In this document: positions 32,526 to 40,978 of the stretch, piece after piece
How positions within the stretch are numbered: the stretch's first letter is position 1
Layout of the letters: every line of letters starts with the position of its first letter
Source: Asaia bogorensis
Lineage (GTDB): Bacteria; Pseudomonadota; Alphaproteobacteria; Acetobacterales; Acetobacteraceae
Reading direction: 5' to 3'
DNA: 62,965 nt
Assembly (NCBI GenBank): GCA_945873195.1
Contig: CAMCDA010000005.1
Location: 1 to 62,965, forward strand
Notes under the pieces: model-generated
Databases searched by the model: none
Seen by the model: only the letters and a program-made list of their open reading frames with translations
Told to the model about the DNA's origin: nothing
Translations under genes and position numbers: made by a program

Positions 32526-32867
32526 ATGAAGCTGATTCACCGATCACAGAATGCCAGGGAGGCCGTACACACGACATCGTCGGGTGGAAACGTCTTCGTT
32601 GGCGCTATGATCGGCATCATGTTTCTTGCGGTCCTCGGTGACCTCATCGGCCCGATCCTCCTGGGGGAGGCGGGCATGGAACTCGCGCTGTTCGATATGG
32701 GTGGGGAAACGGCGGTCATCGCCTTCCAGCATTGGTCACTCATCGAAATAATGCTCGCCGCCGGGGCCATTGCACTGGGCGCCAGCGTCATCCAGACCGA
32801 GCTCAACGCCATGGTCCGCAACATGGTCTCCGCCCTGATCCGGGGCTTGGGGAAAGTGCCAATCTGA
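32526..32867 (+). CDS. Small hypothetical membrane protein
   Basis: The 113-residue frame has two hydrophobic segments, around residues 23-46 (VFVGAMIGIMFLAVLGDLIGP) split by few charges and around 72-88 (IEIMLAAGAIALGASVI). A positively charged N-terminus (KLIHRSQNARE) would stay in the cytoplasm. No family is recognised. It lies between pyrC and terC, in the same direction as both, 63 bases after the pyrC stop. Codon usage looks like that of its neighbours, so I think it is real. Its role is unknown. Confidence 0.6.
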   Translation: MKLIHRSQNAREAVHTTSSGGNVFVGAMIGIMFLAVLGDLIGPILLGEAGMELALFDMGGETAVIAFQHWSLIEIMLAAGAIALGASVIQTELNAMVRNMVSALIRGLGKVPI

Positions 32868-32955
32868 CTCCCATAACGGCTGACGCGCGTACTCCGTCCC
32901 GCTTCCGCGGATTCGGCACGCCTGCGTCGGATGTTTCCGTGGCCTCGTCGCGCCC

Positions 32956-33013
32956 GCGCTGAACCAGCGCGTCGCCCACGCCGCCCGGAAGCAATCGGTC
33001 CCCTCGCGGACCG
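32956..33013 (+). other. Two hairpins in the terC leader
   Basis: GCGCTG-AAC-CAGCGC and CGGTCC-CCTCGC-GGACCG form successive stems shortly before terC. Manganese riboswitches of the yybP-ykoY type often precede TerC-family genes, but I do not see the conserved bases of that class. I list this only as leader structure. Coordinates are approximate to a few bases. Confidence 0.35.
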
Positions 33014-33043
33014 TACGCTGACCGTTATGTTTTGGAGCCTACA

Positions 33044-33955
33044 ATGGAAATGGAATTCTTCTCGGCCGCGTTCTTCTCGGCCCTGCTCGCCATCGTTCTG
33101 ATCGACCTCGTGCTCGCGGGCGATAACGCCCTGATCATCGGCCTGGTTGCCCGCAACCTGCCCAAGGACCAGCAGCGCCAGGTCATCTTCTGGGGCACGT
33201 TCGGTGCCATCGCCATCCGGGCCGCGATGGCCATGGTCGTGGTCTATATCCTCGCCGTCCCCGGCTTCATGCTCGCCGGCGGCCTTGCCCTTGTCTGGAT
33301 CGCGCGCAAGCTGCTGATGCCGGGCTCGGACATGTCTGTGCATGAGGAGAAGCTCGTCAACGCCCCCGTGACCTCCCTGTTCGGCGCCATCCGGACGGTG
33401 GTGATCGCCGACGCGGTGATGGGCGTGGACAACGTGATCGCCATCGGCGGCGCCGCGAAGGGCAGCATGTTCCTGCTGGTCCTTGGCCTCGCCATCAGCG
33501 TTCCGATCATCGTCTGGGGCAGCCATCTGGTCATCAAGCTGGTTGATCGCTTCCCGTCGGTGATCCTGATCGGCGGCGCGGTGCTGGCATGGACCGCCTA
33601 CACGATGATCATCCGGGAGCCCATGCTCGAGACCTGGTTGCAGAACCACGTGGCGACCAAGATGGTTATCGCCATCCTGATCTTCTCGGTGGCGATGTCG
33701 CCCTGGATCGCGGCCCGCCTGACCGAGCGGTTGAAGCCCATAACCATCCTCCTGCCCGCCCTGATGGTCTGGCTGTTGGGCGTGGAAGTCGTCGGCACGC
33801 TGCTGCACACCAAGCTGACCTACCTGTCGGCGAACGAAACCGGCGCGCAGATCCTGAACGCGGTTCGCTGGGTCGGCTGGATCCCGCTCGCCGTCGCGTT
33901 CCTGTGGATCCGGGAGCAGCGTCTGGCCAAGGCCAGTCAGGCCGCGGGCGCCTGA
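33044..33955 (+). CDS. TerC/Alx-family membrane protein
   Basis: The 303-residue integral membrane protein has about seven to eight helices. The TerC metal-site motifs are present: DLVLAGDNALII (residues about 18-29) and VMGVDNVIAIGG near 125-136. The family includes manganese exporters and proteins for metalation of exported enzymes. GGAG six bases before the ATG fixes the start. An in-frame TTG four codons earlier overlaps that site and is unlikely. It ends before a strong hairpin shared with the convergent hydrolase gene. Manganese export is the best guess from characterised relatives; tellurite resistance by the namesake is less likely for a lone gene. Confidence 0.9.
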   Translation: MEMEFFSAAFFSALLAIVLIDLVLAGDNALIIGLVARNLPKDQQRQVIFWGTFGAIAIRAAMAMVVVYILAVPGFMLAGGLALVWIARKLLMPGSDMSVHEEKLVNAPVTSLFGAIRTVVIADAVMGVDNVIAIGGAAKGSMFLLVLGLAISVPIIVWGSHLVIKLVDRFPSVILIGGAVLAWTAYTMIIREPMLETWLQNHVATKMVIAILIFSVAMSPWIAARLTERLKPITILLPALMVWLLGVEVVGTLLHTKLTYLSANETGAQILNAVRWVGWIPLAVAFLWIREQRLAKASQAAGA

Positions 33956-33976
33956 CCAAGGCAACCCTCCACGAAG

Positions 33977-34002
33977 ACACGGCGTCCCTCGGGGCGCCGT
34001 GT
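33977..34002. terminator. Hairpin terminator between terC and the MBL hydrolase gene
   Basis: ACACGGCG at 33977-33984 pairs with CGCCGTGT at 33995-34002. The stem is extended inward by CCC/GGG pairs. TTGCGTTTC follows on the plus strand. It lies between two convergent stops and probably serves both. Confidence 0.8.
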
Positions 34003-34008
34003 TGCGTT

Positions 34009-34836
34009 TCAGGCCCCGGCGATGAACCGGTAGGTGTCGCGGAACCGCTCCACCCTGCCCAGGCCGGGCCAGGGGTGGTGGTAGCCGATGACGCTCAGCC
34101 GTTCATCCACCAGCCGGTTGAGCATGATCCGCCGCGTCTCCACCCCAACCTCGGGCGCTGTGTCGTAGGCGCAGCGGGCTTCCGGATACAGGTATGACAA
34201 GGGATCATGAAAGGCGACGTCGCCGGTCAGGCAGGCACCGCCATCGATCAGGAACGCGAGGTGTCCCGGCGTGTGCCCCGGCGTCAGCCAGGCCTGCACA
34301 CCCGGCAAGAACGACTCTCCGTCGCGGATGGTGACGATCCGTTCCCGGAGCGGCAGCAGATGCTTCTGAACCCCACGCTGGGAGATTTCGTCCTGCGCGG
34401 GGTTGCCGGGTTCGGCCCAGAAATTCAGTTCCGCGTCGGCCATGTAGATCGTGGCATTGGGGAAGTTGGGCGTACCGTCGTCGCCCATCGTGCCCCAGCA
34501 ATGGTCGCTGTGGGCATGGGTCAGGACCAGCGCGTCGATCGAGGCCGGGTCCACCCCCGCCTCTCGCATGTTCGCCAGCAGCCGGCCGGCCTCGGACCCG
34601 AACATCGTGTCCGTGCCCATACCGTTGTCGAAGAGCGCCCGCTTGCCGCCGGTTTCCAGCAGCAGACAGTTCTGCTCGACCAGGATGCGGTCGGGCACCT
34701 GACCGGCATGGGTCAGGGCATCGGCCAGAGCCGCCGGATCGACGCCCTGGAAGATGCGGTGCGGCCTGGCGAGCCGCAAAGGCCCGTCCGAGATCATCAT
34801 CGCGGGGATGTCGCCGATGGTGAAGCGATGGAACAT
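34009..34836 (-). CDS. Metallo-beta-lactamase-fold hydrolase
   Basis: The 275-residue protein carries the dinuclear zinc motif LTHAHSDHCWG (residues about 104-114), with further ligands in TPGHTPGHL and LTGDVAFHDP and a final histidine in GYHHPWPG. Such enzymes hydrolyse lactones, thioesters or other esters. The start is the ATG giving MFHRFTIGD, because GGAGG lies eight bases upstream. An earlier in-frame ATG adds six residues but has no site. The chosen ATG shares one base with the stop of the aminopeptidase gene (TGATG), so the two form a coupled operon. The substrate is unknown; lactonase and glyoxalase-like activities are alternatives. Confidence 0.92.
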   Translation of the reverse strand: MFHRFTIGDIPAMMISDGPLRLARPHRIFQGVDPAALADALTHAGQVPDRILVEQNCLLLETGGKRALFDNGMGTDTMFGSEAGRLLANMREAGVDPASIDALVLTHAHSDHCWGTMGDDGTPNFPNATIYMADAELNFWAEPGNPAQDEISQRGVQKHLLPLRERIVTIRDGESFLPGVQAWLTPGHTPGHLAFLIDGGACLTGDVAFHDPLSYLYPEARCAYDTAPEVGVETRRIMLNRLVDERLSVIGYHHPWPGLGRVERFRDTYRFIAGA

Positions 34837-36605
34837 CAGCCGATCCTCCGACATGCGATTTCCAGCCAGGCCCGTTCCTCGGCCGGCAGATGCGGCCCGA
34901 TCTTCGCCAACACCTGGGCGTGATAGGCGTTGAGCCAGCCCAGTTCCTCGGTCGTCAGCAAGGCAGGGTCGATCAAGGCGCGGTCGAAGGGCGCCCAGGT
35001 CAGCGTCTCGAACCGCAGGAAGGGCCGGTTGGCGTCCGGCAGGCTGGCTGGTTGGACCAGCAGCAGGTTCTCCAGCCGGATGCCGTAATGGTCGGGCAGA
35101 TAATAGCCAGGCTCATTCGACAGGATCATTCCCGCCGCGATCGGCACCGGGCGGGCGAGGCGGGAGATGCTGACCGGCCCCTCATGCACCGACAGGAAGC
35201 TGCCGACGCCGTGCCCCGTGCCGTGGTCATAGTCCAACCCCGCCGCCCAAAGCGCCCGTCGGGCAAACGAGTCGATATGCGCGCCGCCGACGCCTTGCGG
35301 GAAGACCAGGGTCGCGATGGCGATATGGCCCTTCAGAACGCGCGTCACCCGCGCCTTGACCGGCGCCGGGGCGGGGCCAGGCCCGGTCCAGACCGTGCGG
35401 GTGATGTCGGTCGTCCCGTCCTCATACTGGGCGCCCGAGTCGATCAGATAGACCTCGTTCGGCTTGATGGCGCGGTTGGACGCCTCGGTGACGCGGTAAT
35501 GGATGATGGCGCCGTGCTCTCCCGCGCCGGAGATCGCGGGGAAGCTCTCTCCCCGGAAGCCGCGGACCTCTCCGCGCAGGGCGAGCAGCCGGTCGGCCGC
35601 CGACATCTCGGTTTCCGCGCCGCGTGGAGCGTTGCGGGACAGCCAGTGCAGGAAGCGGCACATGGCGACCGCGTCGCGTTCATGGGCGTCGCGGCTGCCG
35701 GCCTGCTCGACTTCGTTCTTCTGGGCCTTGGGCATCAGGCAGGGGTCGGGGCCGGCGACGACCGTGGCCCCGGCGTCCCGCAGTTGCTGCGCGAACCAGA
35801 CCGGGGAGCCCACCGGATCAACCCGCACCTTCTTCCCCGACAGGCGCCGCAGGGCGGGTTCCAGCGCGTCCCGTCCGGCGACCGAGACGCTGTTGCCGAG
35901 CCAGGCGCGGGTGTCCCCGGGGATCTTGGCGGGGTCCATGAAGAGTTCGGCGCCGCCATCGGCGTGGACCAGGCCGAAGCCCAGCGCGAAGGGGGTGAAC
36001 GGGACATCGCCGCCCCGGATGTTGAACAGCCAGCAGATCGAGGCCGGGTCCGTCAGCACCGCCGCGTCCTGGCCGGCATCGGCCAGCAGTTTCGCGATGT
36101 CCTGCCGCTTGTCATCGGCCGACCGCCCGGCCAGCGCCAAGGGGTGCGGGCGGGCCGGCGCCTGGGGCGGGGCGGGCTGGTCGGTCCAGACCGCGTCGAT
36201 CGGGTTGGCCGTGACAGACTGCATGGTCAGGCCGGCATCGACGTAGCGCGCCAGGCCTTCCTCACTGATCAGCAGGGGGTCGTAGCCGATCTTCGCCCCT
36301 TTCGGCGCGTTGGCCTTGAGCCAGGCCGGGGGCGGTTCCTCGGTGATGTGCCGCCGCTCCCACAGCGCCCCATCGGTCTGCTGCGCCAGTTGCAGGATAT
36401 AGCGTCCGTCGGTGAACGCTGCCGCCTTGTCGGCCAGCACGGCGGCCAGGCCGGCGCTGCCGGAGAAGCCTGTCAGGAAGGTTAACCTTTCGGCGGACGC
36501 CGGGACGTATTCGCCCAGATGTTCATCGGCGCGCGGAACGATGAAACCATCCAGGCCCAGACGCGCGAGTTCGGCCCGCAGGGCGGGAAGGGGAGAGTGG
36601 GTCAT
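34836..36605 (-). CDS. Aminopeptidase P family (Xaa-Pro aminopeptidase), long form
   Basis: The 589-residue metallopeptidase removes N-terminal residues ahead of proline. It has the three-domain long form: two creatinase-like N-terminal domains and a C-terminal pita-bread catalytic domain from about residue 300. Metal ligands are seen in YLIDSGAQYEDGTTDITR (two aspartates), GTGHGVGSFLSVHEGP (histidine), NEPGYY and a final glutamate around ENLLLV. GGAGG five bases before the ATG decides the start, dropping 11 residues from the longest frame. It is first in an operon with the MBL-fold hydrolase gene. Confidence 0.93.
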   Translation of the reverse strand: MTHSPLPALRAELARLGLDGFIVPRADEHLGEYVPASAERLTFLTGFSGSAGLAAVLADKAAAFTDGRYILQLAQQTDGALWERRHITEEPPPAWLKANAPKGAKIGYDPLLISEEGLARYVDAGLTMQSVTANPIDAVWTDQPAPPQAPARPHPLALAGRSADDKRQDIAKLLADAGQDAAVLTDPASICWLFNIRGGDVPFTPFALGFGLVHADGGAELFMDPAKIPGDTRAWLGNSVSVAGRDALEPALRRLSGKKVRVDPVGSPVWFAQQLRDAGATVVAGPDPCLMPKAQKNEVEQAGSRDAHERDAVAMCRFLHWLSRNAPRGAETEMSAADRLLALRGEVRGFRGESFPAISGAGEHGAIIHYRVTEASNRAIKPNEVYLIDSGAQYEDGTTDITRTVWTGPGPAPAPVKARVTRVLKGHIAIATLVFPQGVGGAHIDSFARRALWAAGLDYDHGTGHGVGSFLSVHEGPVSISRLARPVPIAAGMILSNEPGYYLPDHYGIRLENLLLVQPASLPDANRPFLRFETLTWAPFDRALIDPALLTTEELGWLNAYHAQVLAKIGPHLPAEERAWLEIACRRIG

Positions 36606-36797
36606 GCGGACCTCCGGCTGTTCACGGAAATTAACCATTCGTTAGTACACGTATGACCATGCGCGGAATGCATGGCAGGGCGGGTGATTTGTCGATTATC
36701 CACAGGCCGATCGAGCATTATGTTGCATTGCACAAACCCGGGGCGCCCCGCCACCCGACGCCGCGTTGGACCTGGTTTGTAGAAGGAATTGAAACCC

Positions 36798-37109
36798 ATG
36801 ACTGCTTCCATCGCCAAGAGCGACCTCGCTTTCGAGCTTCCCCGCCAGACCTACATCAACGTCCGCCAGGAAGAGCCCAACCTGTTCGCGCCGGCCGCCA
36901 AACAGTCGAATCCTGGGCTGTTTGCCCGGATCGCACAACGCGTCACCGGCTTCGCGGCCTGGAGCCGCGATCGGACAGATGCGGCGGAACTCCGCGGCAT
37001 GACCGACCGTGAACTGGCCGATATCGGCCTGAACCGCGGCGATCTCGATCGCGTGTTCTCCCACGAATACAACCGGGATCTCCGGGAAGCCCGCGCGCTT
37101 CTGGGCTGA
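36798..37109 (+). CDS. DUF1127 domain protein
   Basis: The 103-residue protein ends in a DUF1127 (YjiS-like) module: ELRGMTDRELADIGLNRGDLDRVF, split here as ELRGMTDRELADIGL near residues 67-81 and NRGDLDRVF. Small arginine-rich DUF1127 proteins of alphaproteobacteria act in RNA turnover and in phosphate/carbon regulation, but this one is longer, with a roughly 65-residue N-terminal part of unknown role. AAGGA about ten bases before the ATG supports the start. It has its own transcription unit and ends at the perfect hairpin at 37137-37164. Confidence 0.85.
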   Translation: MTASIAKSDLAFELPRQTYINVRQEEPNLFAPAAKQSNPGLFARIAQRVTGFAAWSRDRTDAAELRGMTDRELADIGLNRGDLDRVFSHEYNRDLREARALLG

Positions 37110-37136
37110 TCCAGGCCTGACGGTGACATCGAACGA

Positions 37137-37164
37137 CGGGCGGGCCTGATCTCAGGCCCGCCCG
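37137..37164. terminator. Hairpin terminator overlapping the prmA stop
   Basis: CGGGCGGGCCTGA at 37137-37149 and TCAGGCCCGCCCG at 37152-37164 form a perfect 13-bp stem with a two-base nominal loop. TTTGCGTTCTT follows on the plus strand, so it terminates the DUF1127 gene. The prmA stop codon and last codons lie in the right arm. Confidence 0.85.
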
Positions 37165-38054
37165 TTTGCGTTCTTCCGCACCACGATCGTCGTCCAGTTG
37201 CCCTGGCGGATCATCCGCTCCAGCCGCAATCCCTGGCGGCGGTGGGCGGCCAGCACCATGCGTGCCTGGCTGTCGAGCAATCCGGCCAGGATCGCGGTAC
37301 CGCCGGGTGCCAGCCGAGCCGCCATATGGCGGGCCATGCCGCAAACCGGTCGGGCCAGGATATTTTCGAACACCAGGTCATAGGGACCGCCGCCGCTGAC
37401 TGCCGGGTGGTGCCAGCCATTGGCCAACCGCACGCGGACCATATTCGACAGCCGGTTCAACCGCGCGTTGCCCGCCGCGGTGCGGACCGACCAGGGCTCG
37501 ATATCGGTGCCCATGACCGGCCGGTGCAGCAGCCGAGCGGCGGCCATCGCGAGGATGCCGGAGCCGGTGCCGACGTCGAGGATGCGGCGGGGCTTGCGGC
37601 GCGCCACGGTTTCCAGTGCGATCAGGCAGCCGCTGGTCGATCCGTGTTCTCCGGTGCCGAAGGCGAGGCCGGCGTCCAGGGTCAGCGTGACTCGGCCCGG
37701 GGTTTTCGGTCCGGTCAGATGCGTGCCGCGGATTGCCAGCCGCTTGCCGATGCGCTGTTCCGGGAACGATGCGTAGGTGCGGGCCAGCCAGCCATCCGCC
37801 TCGGTCGCGACGCGGGTGAATGGGACGGTGACGCCCGAGACCATGGCCGCCAGGGCCAGCGCGGCCGTCAGGTCGGGATCGTTGATGCCGACCCGCTTCA
37901 CGCCCTCCACCCGCCAGTCGCCGGTTTTGTTGTCTCGGAAGAAGCCGACGGTGTCGCAGGCGGAAGCCATTGCGGCTTCGTACGCTTCAAGCGCGGAGTC
38001 GGGGATGGTGACCGCGATGGTTTCCAGGGGGATAGGGCTGCGGCGGGCGGTCAT
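37152..38054 (-). CDS. prmA: Ribosomal protein L11 methyltransferase
   Basis: PrmA trimethylates L11, whose gene rplK is at 4920-5354. The 300-residue protein has the N-terminal substrate-recognition region and a Rossmann methyltransferase core: AFGTGEHGSTSGCL near residues 131-144, ILDVGTGSGILAMAAARL near 159-176, and FENILARP near 229-236, equivalent to the NILA motif. It is the right length. Its last codons form one arm of the bidirectional terminator downstream. A large G-rich inverted repeat separates its start from uvrD. Confidence 0.93.
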   Translation of the reverse strand: MTARRSPIPLETIAVTIPDSALEAYEAAMASACDTVGFFRDNKTGDWRVEGVKRVGINDPDLTAALALAAMVSGVTVPFTRVATEADGWLARTYASFPEQRIGKRLAIRGTHLTGPKTPGRVTLTLDAGLAFGTGEHGSTSGCLIALETVARRKPRRILDVGTGSGILAMAAARLLHRPVMGTDIEPWSVRTAAGNARLNRLSNMVRVRLANGWHHPAVSGGGPYDLVFENILARPVCGMARHMAARLAPGGTAILAGLLDSQARMVLAAHRRQGLRLERMIRQGNWTTIVVRKNANGRA

Positions 38055-38092
38055 GGGTGATGTCCATGGGAGACGGGCGGTGCGACAGAGTG

Positions 38093-38196
38093 CCCCCCCT
38101 CCCCTTGAGGGAGGGGGACGGGGGGAGGGGTGGGTACCCCCGGGTCCGTGCCGCGAGCCCCCTCCCCCCGGCCCCCTCCCTCAAGGGGAGGGGGGG
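38093..38196. repeat. Large G/C-rich inverted repeat
   Basis: Arms of about 24 bases, each containing CTCCCCTTGAGGGAGGGG or its mirror, face each other around a roughly 55-base centre rich in G-runs and C-runs. Each arm is also a partial palindrome around TTGAGG/CCTCAA. Runs of three or more G recur at least four times within 25 bases (GGGAGGGGGACGGGGGGAGG), so a G-quadruplex is possible. It lies between prmA and uvrD, which are transcribed in the same direction. Confidence 0.85.
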
Positions 38197-38244
38197 AAAA
38201 GACGTCGCCAACACCCAGGCCTACGAACGCACCCACCCACCCCA

Positions 38245-40434
38245 TCAAACCCGCTCCACGAAACGATCGAGCACCCGCTTGTCCCCCGATTTCTCGAACC
38301 TGATATCCAACTTGTCCTCATCCGTCGCCGTGACCGTCCCGTAACCGAACTTCTGGTGAAACACCCGCGTCCCCACCGGAATCGCGGCATCACGCGCCGG
38401 ACGGGCCGGCTGTTCCCACGCCTCGATCACCCGAGGCCGCCGCGCGACCAGCGGGAACTGGCTGGCGAACACCGGGGCCGCCGTGGCGCGCCGGTCGCGT
38501 TCCAGGGCCGCCGAACCGGTCCGGGTCACATGCTCCTCTGGGATTTCCTCCAGGAACCGGCTCGGCATGCTCGTCTGCCAGGACCCGTAGATCCGCCGGT
38601 TCGCGGCGAAGCTGACAATCGCCCGCCGCCGAGCGCGCGTCAGCCCGACATAGGCGAGGCGGCGCTCCTCCTCCAACCCCTTGTTTCCGCTTTCATCCAT
38701 CGACCGCTGGTTGGGGAACACCCCATCCTCCCAGCCCGGCAGGAACACCGTGTCAAACTCCAGCCCCTTGGCGCCATGCAGCGTCATCAGGCTGATCTTG
38801 TCGGTGGCGGAATTGTCCTCGTTCTCCATCACCAACGACACGTGATCGAGGAAGCCCGACAGCGTCTCGAAATCCGCCAGCGCGCGCACGAGTTCCTTCA
38901 GGTTCTCCAACCGCCCCGGCGCCTCGGGCGTTTTGTCCTGCTTCCACATCTCGGTGTAGCCGCTCTCGTCCAGCATCACCTGCGCCACCACAACATGCCC
39001 GTCGCTCGGCAGCATCTCACGCCAACGCGCCAAGCCGGCCAGCAGGACAGCCAAAGCCTCCTTCGCCTTACCGCGAACGCCACCGCGTTCAAGCACCCGA
39101 CCGGCGGCAACCGACAAGGGCACAGCGTCGGCCCGGACGATGTCGTGCATGGCGCGCAAGGCGACGTCGCCGATACCACGACGGGGCAGGTTCACGATCC
39201 GCTCAAACGCCAGGTCATCGGATGGCTGCACGGTCGCGCGCATATAGGCGATGGCGTCACGAATTTCCTGCCGCTCGTAGAACCGCAGGCCGCCGACAAC
39301 GCGATAGGGGATGCCGGTGACGATCAACCGTTCCTCAAACGAACGGGTCTGGAAACCGGCGCGCACCAGCACGGCCATTTCCTGCAACGACTCGCCTTCC
39401 AGCCGCAGTGCTTCCACCCGGCCGCAGACCATCCGCGCTTCTTGATCGGAGTCCCACAGACCGACGATCTCCACCTTTTCCCCATGCTGCGCGTCGGCGC
39501 GTCCGGGGCGCAGCGTCTTGCCCAGCCGGCCTTCGTTATGCGCGATCAGGCCGGAGGCCGCGGCCAGAATCGGCGCGGTGGACCGATAGTTGGATTCGAG
39601 ACGAACGATCCGCGCACCCTCAAAATCCTTCTCGAACCGCAGGATATTTTCGACCTCCGCCCCGCGCCAGGAATAGATCGACTGGTCGTCGTCGCCGACG
39701 CAGCAGATGTTCTTGTGACCCTGGGCGAGCAAACGAAGCCAGTAGTACTGGACCAGGTTGGTGTCCTGATACTCATCGACCAGGATGTAGCGAAACGACC
39801 GGTGATACTGTGCCAGGATGTCGGGGTGGTTGCGCAGGATTTCGGTCATGTGCAGCAGCAGGTCACCGAAATCGGTGGCGTTCAGCACCCGCAGCCGGTC
39901 CTGGTATTTCTCATACAGTTCCCGCGCCCGACCGTTCGCGTAGTCTGAATCCTCCGGACCGCTGACGCGGGCGGGGGGCAGGCCGCGGTCCTTCCAGCGC
40001 TGGATCGTGCTCATGAGGCCTTGCGGCGTCCAGCGCTTGGTGTCGATCCGTTCCGCCTCCATCACCTGTTTCAGGACGCGCATCTGGTCGTCCGTGTCCA
40101 GGATGGAGAAATTCGATTGCAGCCCGACATGTTCGGCGTGCCGGCGCAGCATCCGCGCGCACAAGGCGTGGAAGGTGCCGAGCCAAAGGCCCTCGGCGGG
40201 TTGGCCCAGGATGGCGGCGACGCGGTCGCGCATTTCCCGGGCCGCCTTGTTGGTGAAGGTAACGGCCAGCACCTGGTTGGGGAAGGCGCGCCGTGTCATC
40301 AGGATATGGGCGAAGCGCGTGGTCAGCACGCGGGTCTTGCCCGTTCCGGCGCCGGCGAGGACGAGCAGGGGACCGTCAACGGTCTCCACCGCTTCCCGCT
40401 GTTCGGCGTTCAGGCGGGTCAGGTATTCGGTCAT
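38245..40434 (-). CDS. uvrD: DNA helicase II (UvrD/PcrA)
   Basis: The 729-residue superfamily 1 helicase acts in nucleotide excision and mismatch repair and clears RecA. Motif I is VLAGAGTGKTRVL near residues 27-39, motif Ia follows in AVTFTNKAAREM, motif II is VDEYQDTN, motif III is GDDDQSIYSWRGA, and motifs V/VI are in TLHGAKGLEF and AYVGLTRARRR. The C-terminal Tudor-like tail (GTRVFHQKFGYGTVT) that contacts RNA polymerase in PcrA is present. A LexA-type box lies 35 bases upstream, so it should be SOS-induced. It is transcribed away from the DUF427/queG pair. Confidence 0.97.
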   Translation of the reverse strand: MTEYLTRLNAEQREAVETVDGPLLVLAGAGTGKTRVLTTRFAHILMTRRAFPNQVLAVTFTNKAAREMRDRVAAILGQPAEGLWLGTFHALCARMLRRHAEHVGLQSNFSILDTDDQMRVLKQVMEAERIDTKRWTPQGLMSTIQRWKDRGLPPARVSGPEDSDYANGRARELYEKYQDRLRVLNATDFGDLLLHMTEILRNHPDILAQYHRSFRYILVDEYQDTNLVQYYWLRLLAQGHKNICCVGDDDQSIYSWRGAEVENILRFEKDFEGARIVRLESNYRSTAPILAAASGLIAHNEGRLGKTLRPGRADAQHGEKVEIVGLWDSDQEARMVCGRVEALRLEGESLQEMAVLVRAGFQTRSFEERLIVTGIPYRVVGGLRFYERQEIRDAIAYMRATVQPSDDLAFERIVNLPRRGIGDVALRAMHDIVRADAVPLSVAAGRVLERGGVRGKAKEALAVLLAGLARWREMLPSDGHVVVAQVMLDESGYTEMWKQDKTPEAPGRLENLKELVRALADFETLSGFLDHVSLVMENEDNSATDKISLMTLHGAKGLEFDTVFLPGWEDGVFPNQRSMDESGNKGLEEERRLAYVGLTRARRRAIVSFAANRRIYGSWQTSMPSRFLEEIPEEHVTRTGSAALERDRRATAAPVFASQFPLVARRPRVIEAWEQPARPARDAAIPVGTRVFHQKFGYGTVTATDEDKLDIRFEKSGDKRVLDRFVERV

Positions 40435-40468
40435 GGGTTGTGGCCGGTGCGCATGGTCATGGGGTATA

Positions 40469-40483
40469 GAACATCAGGCGAAC
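40469..40483 (-). promoter_or_regulatory. LexA (SOS) box of uvrD
   Basis: On the minus strand the site reads GTTC-GCCTGAT-GTTC, an exact match to the alphaproteobacterial LexA consensus GTTC-N7-GTTC. It is followed by TATACCCC and then the uvrD start 35 bases on. The overlap with a TATA-like -10 element fits repression. Confidence 0.8.
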
Positions 40484-40637
40484 CTTGGGGAGAGTCGAAA
40501 GGCTGAAATAAGGTTGACAAGCCGGGGGGTGAATACCGACCTCCAAGTTCGGCTTCCGTGAAACCAGGGTGATACGAGCCTCGACCATCGGCCAATCCAA
40601 GGGGGGCCAACCGAGACGGCTTTTTTTTGGTAATGCC

Positions 40638-40656
40638 ACCCCATGTCCGGTGAGAA
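40638..40656 (+). repeat. 19-bp dispersed repeat, copy 3
   Basis: This is an exact copy of ACCCCATGTCCGGTGAGAA, nine bases after eight T at 40621-40628 and 155 bases after the uvrD LexA box. Its ATG is in frame with the DUF427 gene and could add 18 residues, but a better ribosome-binding site lies downstream. Confidence 0.85.
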
Positions 40657-40696
40657 ACCGCCCCGCTTCCGCCATCCCAAACAGGAGGTCCCGCCC

Positions 40697-40978
40697 ATGC
40701 AAGCGACCCTGAACGGCCAGACCATCGCCGCCAGCGACGACATCGTGGAGGTCGGCGGCTACCATTACTTCCCGCCCGCGACCGTCCGGCTCGACTGGCT
40801 GGAAAAGGCGCCCAAGACCGACTCCGACCGCGCCTGCCCGCACGGGGTCCAGTTCTACGACGTGGTCGTCAATGGCACCCGCCACTCCCGCAACGCCTGG
40901 TGCTATGAGGCGCCGCAGCCAAAAATGGCCGCCGTCGGCGGGCGCTTCGGGTTCTGGGAGGACGTGGCTGTCGCCTGA
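40697..40978 (+). CDS. DUF427 domain protein
   Basis: This 93-residue protein is a single DUF427 domain, a small beta-tent fold of unknown function common in bacteria. Recognisable parts are [17 protein letters not shown] near residues 19-35 and [14 protein letters not shown] near 48-61, then [14 protein letters not shown] eight bases before the ATG decides the start, against an in-frame ATG 18 codons earlier in the 19-bp repeat. Its last bases overlap or adjoin the queG start, so the two are likely co-transcribed. No reaction has been shown for the family as far as I know. Confidence 0.88.
   Translation: MQATLNGQTIAASDDIVEVGGYHYFPPATVRLDWLEKAPKTDSDRACPHGVQFYDVVVNGTRHSRNAWCYEAPQPKMAAVGGRFGFWEDVAVA

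Noticed and set aside
32868-33043. Manganese riboswitch upstream of terC
   Set aside because: Hairpins exist, but the conserved yybP-ykoY bases are not visible.
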